From Wyeomyia smithii (taxonomy: Eukaryota > Arthropoda > Insecta > Diptera > Culicidae): DNA of 64,000 nucleotides. Positions 57,346-64,000 of this stretch are shown piece by piece. Position numbers and translations under genes: made by a program. Each line of letters opens with the position of its first letter. The stretch's first letter is position 1. Under the pieces are notes generated by a model. That model saw only the letters and a program-made list of their open reading frames with translations. It searched no databases and had not been told where the DNA came from. Location: NCBI RefSeq assembly GCF_029784165.1, contig NC_073695.1, positions 208,897,781 through 208,961,780 on the forward strand, read 5' to 3'.

Positions 57346-58197
57346 CAGGTTGAGCTTTAGGGCCATACCTGTGTTAGCCACTGTAACTAGTTCATATGAT
57401 AATTGTAAGCGTCGGCAGCTTCCGTTACGAAGGTTTTATGGATTTTTCGTGTATATGTTAATGTTACGTGTTTTTTTTAACAATAAAAGGAAATGGTTGG
57501 TTTTTGCCGGTGAGAGGGATGCTCTAGCAGTACACCCACTTATCGAGGGCAAGAAGAGCGGAGATGACCCTAAGAACGCAGCCCACCACCCATCGGGTTT
57601 CCCGCCTATTCGCAGCGACATATGGGAGACCGCTCACAGGCGATCGGAGGTGGCGAAAATGCGATCGGCAATCACTAAAAGACGGGGCGAGGGCAGTGAC
57701 CTCTAGCGGAGGGGAACGACCTGGACAACTGAGTGGGCATAGCGGAATTGACTTGGACATTTGTATTCTAAAAGTCGAGCAAGACAGTCCTTTTAATCCG
57801 CTAAGTGAAGTGAAAGGTGCAGTTGAAGAGTCAGGAGAAAATAGCGTGCCCTAGCCACAATTGTTCGTCAGGTAAATCCTCCCTTCCCCCCCTCGCCTTC
57901 GTCAATGTGAGCTTAGTTGATGTTATTTTGTGGTGATATAAAATTGTTAATTTACGTGTGAAATAGTGCAGTAATTCACAGTAGATATATTCTAACGTGT
58001 GTCGGTAGTGAATCTACAAAAGGCTAAGTACAAGAACAGTTGCTTTAAGCAGCAAGTTCGCGTTAAAGTTTGTTAAAATAAAATCCCCCCCAACGCTTTC
58101 AAAGCAGCGGTGGTGGCGATCTTTTTTTTTGCCTCTGTCTCTTGTTTCTCTGCATGTCTATTGGTATAGCGTCCCGTGTTAACGTGTGTTGTGTGCG

Positions 58198-59304
58198 ATG
58201 ATTTGCTCTAGCTGTGGTACGGCAATTGTCCTATCGGATTTGCCGTTGAAATGTGTGGGCTTCAACTTTGCACGTTTGTTTCACTACAAGTGTACTGGAC
58301 TCACCAAGGCAACGGCAAAGATAGTTACAGATAATGATAATCTTTGCTTCAAGTGTGACGAATGTTTATCAAACCAGTGTTGTGGTGGGCAACATTTGAT
58401 ACCGGACATCAAGCGTATTGAAGAAGAGATGAAGAAATTATCTTCTCTCTCTGATTCGGTCATTGAAATGCGGGATCTAATATCGGCCCAGATAAACAGC
58501 GCGTTGAATTTCGGTATGGAACAGTTGAGATTAAATGTAAATAAATCTCTTGAAAAATTATTTTGTGAAAAATTTGATAAATTGAACAATTCGGTTTTGG
58601 AATTAAATACGCGTCAAAATAAATGGGACGGTTCCTTCTGATTCGGACCAAATCGGCAAGAAGCGTAGAATTGATGACGATAATAGTGATGATGTTTTTG
58701 ATGACAGCGTGACTTTTGCGCAAGTCGTGAAGGGTCGCTTTCCACTTGATAAGTTGAAGAATGGCATTGAAAGCAATCTGGGTGAAAACTACAGTGCTGT
58801 TGTTTCCACGTCGGTGCCGAGATTGAAAATAGTGGGCATGAGCGAGAATCTTTCTCCTGATGTTTTCATTGACTTTTTAAAGAGTCAAAATGAAGGTATC
58901 CAAATTAATGATGTAAAAGTAATAAACTCGTATGAAAATCCTCGCTTTCGGTATAACAAGTATAGCGCGGCAATAGAGGTTGATTTGGAAACGTATAACA
59001 GCTTGTTATCTGCTAAGCAAGTTAATGTAGAATTTGATCGGTGCTTAGTATTTCCCGCGGTAAATGTTTTGAGATGCTTCAAATGTGGAGAATTTGGGCA
59101 CAAGAGCATGGATTGCAAAAATTGTGATACGTGTTCCAGGTGTAGCCTAAAACACAAAACATCTGAATGCACGTCTACTGTTTTGAAATGCGAATAAAGA
59201 GCGTAACATGAATTCGGACGTCAACCATGCCGCATTTAGTTCAGAATGCTTGATATATAAAAGATTATTCAATCAAAAGAAAAGCAGCTTGTGTTTCAAT
59301 AAAT
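58198..59304 (+). pseudogene. LINE ORF1 with PHD-like and CCHC fingers, two frameshifts
   Basis: The ATG at 58198 starts MICSSCGTAIVLSDLPLKC, a PHD-like Cys/His cluster (C-x2-C, C, HYKC, CFKCDEC), then a coiled-coil-like segment (KRIEEEMKKLSSLSDSVIEM). The frame shifts near 58630 and coding resumes as KKRRIDDDNSDDVFDDSVTF, a domain around VPRLKIVGMSENLSPDVFID, and zinc knuckles CFKCGEFGHKSMDC and CDTCSRCSLKHKTSEC. A second frameshift near 59193 leads to HAAFSSECLIYKRLFNQK and a stop at about 59304. PHD plus CCHC in ORF1 is known from CR1-type LINEs. Before these two indels it would have been one protein of about 365 residues. Confidence 0.75.
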
Positions 59305-62300
59305 AGCAAACAAGTTCCAAGAAGAATGTGAATAAGTTCGAATTTCTGTATTTGAATATTGCGGGGTTGACAACAAACTACGTTGCATTACGTCAGATTG
59401 TTGAAGATAAACGTCCACTTTTAGTGTTCTTATCAGAGACTCATATTGTCGATATTGAAGCATATGATCAATATAGTATTCCGGGATATAATGTGGCTGC
59501 TTGTTTATCACATTCTAGACAAACTGGCGGTGTTGCTATTTATGTCAGAGAATCAGTTTAATTCGAGCTTTGCCGGAACGAAGCGAAGGATGGCAATTGG
59601 TTCTTGGGCATAACAGTAGTACGTGGTATGAAGGTGGGTAATTTTGGTGTTTTGTATCATTCTCCCAATGCTACCCAAGTAACACACGTTGGTATAGAAT
59701 AGTTGACGTTACCTATTCCATGACATCAATATCACCAGAAAAGCGCAAAACATGAAGGCTAGCAGAACAAGTACCGATAACTGCATGAAAGCAAGCCAAC
59801 TTGGTATAATTAAGTGGCAAAATACATCTCGAGTACTAATACGGCAATGCGCAAATCTGTTGCTATGACAACTGTTAACCAGCGCATGCGCAAATGTGTT
59901 GTGTCTGCGCAGTGCAACTAGATCGGCAATTTCTTTATCAGTGGCAGTTTTAATTGATAATAAAATGATGACAAAAATTAATATTCAACCATTCAAAAAG
60001 AGTTGTTCCTTTCGCTTGAATATTGAAATTGTTTTCGCATAGTTTCAACGTTATCTGAATATGAAATCTAACAAAACTAGAAAACGTTGTTAGATATACA
60101 ATAACAAAAATCTGAAGAGATATTGGTTACACTGCAAGCGTTTTGTTTATCTTTTGATGGCGCGTCAAAACCGCTTCGAATAAATATAGAAATCGTTCAT
60201 ATAATTTAAATAATAATTTGATCAAGTAATTTTGAGTTAGGTGTTGAATGCTTCGACTACTGTACGAAGGAAAAGCATTCTACAGGTACGTAGTTTTGTT
60301 ATTAGATTGTGTAATGTCTTACGAAAAGACCAAGTGATAGTGATTGTCATTCTTGAACTCATGTTATTAAAAACATCTCCAAAACCAGAAAAAAAGAGCT
60401 TGTTTTCGAAATGCGGTTGTATTACTGATGAAAAACAACTTCAAACACAATATAATAACACAAGTTTTCAATTGCGCTTGTAGTACACTTATATGACTAC
60501 TTTAGTTGTTACTTATTTTCTAACATGTTTTGTGTGTTACTTGGGTAGTGATCACCGTTTCCTTGAAATATTGGAAAATTGGCTTGATGAATTTCTCGAT
60601 TATAGTAAACTGAATATATTGACTGGCGATTTTAATATCAACTGGCGAGATAATACAAATTCGAATCATTTGAAGCGTTTAGTAGAATCTTTCAATTTAA
60701 AACAAAGCGTTAATGAATTTACACGTATTTCCCAGCGAAGTAGAACTTTGATTGATCATGTTTATTCCAATTTGGATTCCATTTGCTCAGTAACGGATTC
60801 TGATATGAAAATAACCGATCATGAGACATTAGTAATCACCGTATTAGACAACTTGAGTGAGAATAATGATTTTAAAAAATTGAAATGCTGGAGAAAATAT
60901 TCGAAACAGGCTGTTTCAAATCTTGTTGAAAGAAGCTTGGATTTTCCAATCGCGTCCGGTAATTTAGATGATTCTGCAGCTGTTCTTACTAGTATTTTGA
61001 AAACGTGTACGAATCAATTAGTTGAACATAAATTTGTAACCTTAAAGAACGCGAACACAATTTGGATCTTTTGCGTCTTAAGCGCAAGAGAGATAAATTG
61101 TACAAAAAGTTTTGTAGATCAAATAGTCAGAGTCATTGGAATGAGTACACAATCGCGCGTAATAAATATTCACAAGCGTTAAAAAAGACGCGTTGTGAAT
61201 ATATCCAGAGAAAGATTACTCAGCATCAAAACAACAGCAAAGAGTTATGGAAAATTTTGAAATCTTTATTAAAACCTAGTAATTGTAAACCGCGGTCCAT
61301 AACTTTTGATGGCACATTAGAACAAACAAAACAAATAATTGCTAGTAAGTTTAATGATTATTTCATCAATAGTGTTTCATTGATCAATCAATCAATTGAA
61401 CAGGTCGATGAACCGGATGAAATAAAACAGCCGACTAACGTTAATAGTAGATTTGATGGTTTTCACCCAATAACAATGGATGACCTTAAAAATATTTGTT
61501 TTTCATTAGGTAAAACGGCTGGCGTAGACGATGTAAATGCTAGGGTTATTCAAGATTGCTTCAATGTTATTGGTCACACTCTGCTGAACCTTATTAATGA
61601 ATCATTGCTAACTGGGCACGAGCCTAAAGTGTGGAAAGAATCGTTGGTTGTTCCGATTCAAAAGGTTGCTGGAACGATTAAAGCCGAAGAGTTTCGTCCC
61701 ATCAATATGTTACACACGTTAGAAAAGATATTGGAACTTGTTGTTAAAGGTCAGCTGTTAGAATATTTAAATAGTAACTCGTTATTAATTCCGGAACAAT
61801 CTGGCTACCGGGAAGGCCATTCGTGTGAAACCGCGTTGAATTTAGTTCTTGCAAAATGGAAAGATAACTTAGAAAATAGAGACACAATAGTTGCTGTATT
61901 TTTGGATCTGAAATGCGCTTTTGAAACAATTTCTAGGCCCTTATTGTTGAACACAATCAAGCGCTTTGGAATTTCGAGTACTGCATTCAGATGGTTTGAA
62001 AGCTATTTGTCTGACAGAACTCAACGGACTGTTTTTAATGATTCTGTATCTGGTCCCGTGGAGAATGATCTTGGAGCTCCACAGGGAAGTGTATTAGGGC
62101 CCCTTTTGTTTATTATGTATATAAATGACATGCGGCGAGTTTTACGTTTTTGTGACATAAATCTATTTGCCGATGACACCGTGTTGTTCATTGCAGCTAA
62201 AAATTTAGAAGAAGCTATTTCACACTTGAATGAAGATTTACGTTCTCTAAGCAGATGGCGGAAGTATAAGCAATTGAAATTGAATATTGATAAAACTAAA

Positions 62301-63001
62301 TTTATGATTTTCTCGCGCACCGTGGTAAATGACGATGTCTCTGTTATAATAGATGATGAGACAATTGGTCGCGTTCGGGAGATTAAATATCTTGGCGTGA
62401 TTATTGACGACAACCTAAAGTTCAACGCTCACATTGACAATGTCATCAAGAAAATTGCCAAGAAGTAGGGAATATTATGCCGTTTGAAAAACGAATTAAC
62501 AATTAGTAGTAAAATACAGCTATACTAGTCAATCATCTCGCCCCATTTGGATTTTTGCCCTACCTTTTTGTATTTGGCCAATAACACACAATTATTGAGG
62601 TTACAGCGTTTGCAGAATAGAATAATGCGTTTGATTTAAATTGTGATAGACTAACTTCCTCTGCTTTTATGTTGGACGCTTTGCAATGGTTATCCGTGAA
62701 GCAACGAATTGTTTATTTGTCTATGGTGTTCATTTTTAAAATAATTAATGGTTTGCTACCTCAATATTTGTGTGATCGAATTGAAAGAGGAAGTGATTTT
62801 CATAGATATAACACTAGAAACGCGGATGAAATAAGAACACCTTTCTTTTTAACCAGAACTTCACAGAATTCATTATTTTATAAAGGTATAATTTTTTTCA
62901 ATTCGATGCCAAGACATGTTAAACGTGCACCAACACTTGCGGAGTTCAAGAGACAATGTATTTCACACGTGAAAGTTTCTGTTGTACAGAACGAAATTTA
63001 A
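59304..63001 (+). pseudogene. LINE ORF2 (endonuclease-RT), multiply broken
   Basis: The endonuclease begins FEFLYLNIAGLTTN with SETHIVDIEAYD (Glu motif), then a TAA at 59559-59561, and continues to GVLYHSPNA, where a MITE (59674-60545) interrupts it. It resumes SDHRFLEILENWLDEF, ILTGDFNINW, RTLIDHVYSN and KITDHETLVITV (His motif). A frameshift near 61060 leads into the RT: ESLVVPIQKVAG, FRPINMLHTLEKILE, EQSGYREGHSCETALN, AVFLDLKCAFETIS, GAPQGSVLGPLLFIMYINDM and the active site LFADDTVLFIA (about 62170). Stops occur at 62466-62468, about 62526 and about 62636, before a C-terminal domain (QRIVYLSMVFIFKIINGLLP to QNEI) ending at 63001. No RNase H. Confidence 0.88.
59674..60545. mobile_element. 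TA-flanked non-autonomous element inside the LINE endonuclease
   Basis: Inverted ends CCCAAGTAACACAC / GTGTGTTACTTGGG. With TA taken as the duplicated target (59672-59673, 60546-60547), excising the element restores the endonuclease reading frame across PNA-SDH. No transposase is encoded. The 80-codon frame at 60241-60483 has no motif. Confidence 0.8.
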
Positions 63002-63621
63002 AAGCTTTTAACAATGACGAGAGTTTATATGACGAAGTTTGAACAACGGATTTATTTTGGATGAAATATTTATTTTTGAAACCTATTTATTTATTGATTG
63101 TTTAATTGAAGCCTGTAACTGACGAAGTTTTTTACGAACGGATATGATTGTGTTGTAAAATTTTATTTATATCTTATATTGGATCTTTTTTAACATATAA
63201 TGACAACACTACTGTGTTCGTCGCGGTGGTGATGAAGGATTTTTTTTTCCTTTATGTTGTTGTAGCTTAAAAAATAATAGAAAGTGACTACATAAGTTTG
63301 AGCCTCGCGCATGGAAGACAGATATAAATGGATTCTTTTACAATTTAAACTTAATTGTTATTTGAATGCTTAGAGAATATACATGAAGTAGTTGTGGTTA
63401 GTCTGAGTGAAGGCCATGAAAACCCTGTGCTAGCTTTGTGTAGCTCTACAGCAATTCACGTCTTTACCGATGTGAATCAAGTAAACAGTTTTTGAAGAAG
63501 TTTATATCTGGAAATGGAATCAGTTCGTTTTTTTTTGTATAACTGATTGAAATTGTGATTACATTAATTATCTATAGATAAATCGTCCAGCTCAAACCTT
63601 TGTAGGGGTATGTGGCGGGAC

Positions 63622-63622
<1 letters not shown>

Positions 63623-63658
<36 letters not shown>
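63623..63658. repeat. ATC trinucleotide repeat, 12 units
   Basis: A perfect run of ATC downstream of the LINE ORF2. It may be the LINE 3' tail or an independent microsatellite. Confidence 0.9.
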
Positions 63659-63659
<1 letters not shown>

Positions 63660-64000
63660 ACATAATATTTGCTTATTGAATCTTGATATTACAGATTTAT
63701 ACAGATATAACACAATCCGGTGTTTAAATAAATTTAAAACGATGAAATGTCACGCTTGTTGACCAAAGAGAATTCAATACATTTTCTTTCAACAATAAAA
63801 TCTTCGTCCCAGCTGAAGCTCATTACTGCGAGCACATCCAATACTTGGAAACTTCCCAACAAACAGTGTTGTTGTTTTACAGCTTGTTGAGCAGCCTTTG
63901 AACGGATCTCAGCTGAACAAAAGCTTAATGATTACTGGAAAACAATTGTCCAAGGCTTCGTTTCATAGATAATATGTACCGGAATCTTCATCTTTTCAGA
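63659..64000. other. unassigned sequence
   Basis: No feature recognised. Confidence 0.4.

Larger units (their letters stand above)
57500..63658 (+). mobile_element. broken CR1/Jockey-group LINE with nested MITE
   Basis: ORF1 (PHD-like finger plus CCHC), ORF2 (endonuclease and RT, no RNase H), a long 5' region (about 57500-58197, GC-richer, with runs such as GGCGGTGG-like triplets) and a 3' untranslated region ending in twelve ATC repeats at 63623-63658, which may be the family's 3' tail. The 5' end is not defined and I found no target duplication. Numerous lesions make it inactive. Confidence 0.75.

Noticed and set aside
57350..57854. Overlapping plus-strand frames of 96-118 codons
   Set aside because: They fall in the 5' untranslated region of the CR1/Jockey-group LINE and show no motif.

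Overview
This window is nuclear DNA from a dipteran, most likely a culicine mosquito. The evidence is an AT-rich background, two ITmD37E (DD37E) mariner-type elements (a family first described from mosquitoes), several dispersed repeats I recognise from Aedes/Culex sequence, tRNA-derived SINEs and APE-type LINEs. I cannot name the species. I found no confident host protein-coding gene: nearly everything I can assign is transposable-element (TE) DNA, much of it nested. The only host-gene candidate is one weak terminal exon at 44.19-44.35 kb.

Layout. 0-0.9 kb: decayed Tc1 element running off the left edge, inside a fragment of a foldback repeat whose long inverted copy lies at 4.1-5.65 kb. 6.14-7.08 kb: a nearly invariant AAAGT array. 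7.2-13.4 kb: a culicid dispersed repeat with a ~125-bp internal tandem, split by RTE-like LINE copy 1 (8.77-12.09 kb, 15-bp target-site duplication). 15.9-20.3 kb: minus-strand LINE remnants carrying two SINEs and an ITmD37E element, which itself carries a third SINE. 20.3-20.9 kb: an opposing LINE remnant. 22.1-27.9 kb: a CTGTACC-rich element interrupted by RTE-like copy 2, itself interrupted by two hAT-type elements, each with a perfect 8-bp duplication. 27-41 kb: dispersed repeats, MITEs, a truncated second ITmD37E gene and a deleted Tc1 gene. 41-46.8 kb: mostly unassigned. 46.8-47.03 kb: a strong hairpin. 47.08-52.95 kb: an apparently full-length, intact two-ORF LINE with endonuclease, reverse transcriptase and RNase H, an initiator/DPE promoter, a poly(A) tail and an 11-bp duplication. 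53.06-53.93 kb: a TA-flanked MITE. 55.6-56.7 kb: a possible hAT. About 57.5-63.66 kb: a broken CR1/Jockey-group LINE with a PHD-plus-CCHC ORF1, a MITE inside its endonuclease and an ATC repeat at its end.

Functionally the window reads as a TE-rich intergenic or intronic region. Only the 47.1-53.0 kb LINE looks able to make complete proteins. The others carry stops, frameshifts, deletions or insertions. The nesting order gives relative ages, and the long hairpins and mixed-strand TE fragments are plausible small-RNA sources, though that is inference.
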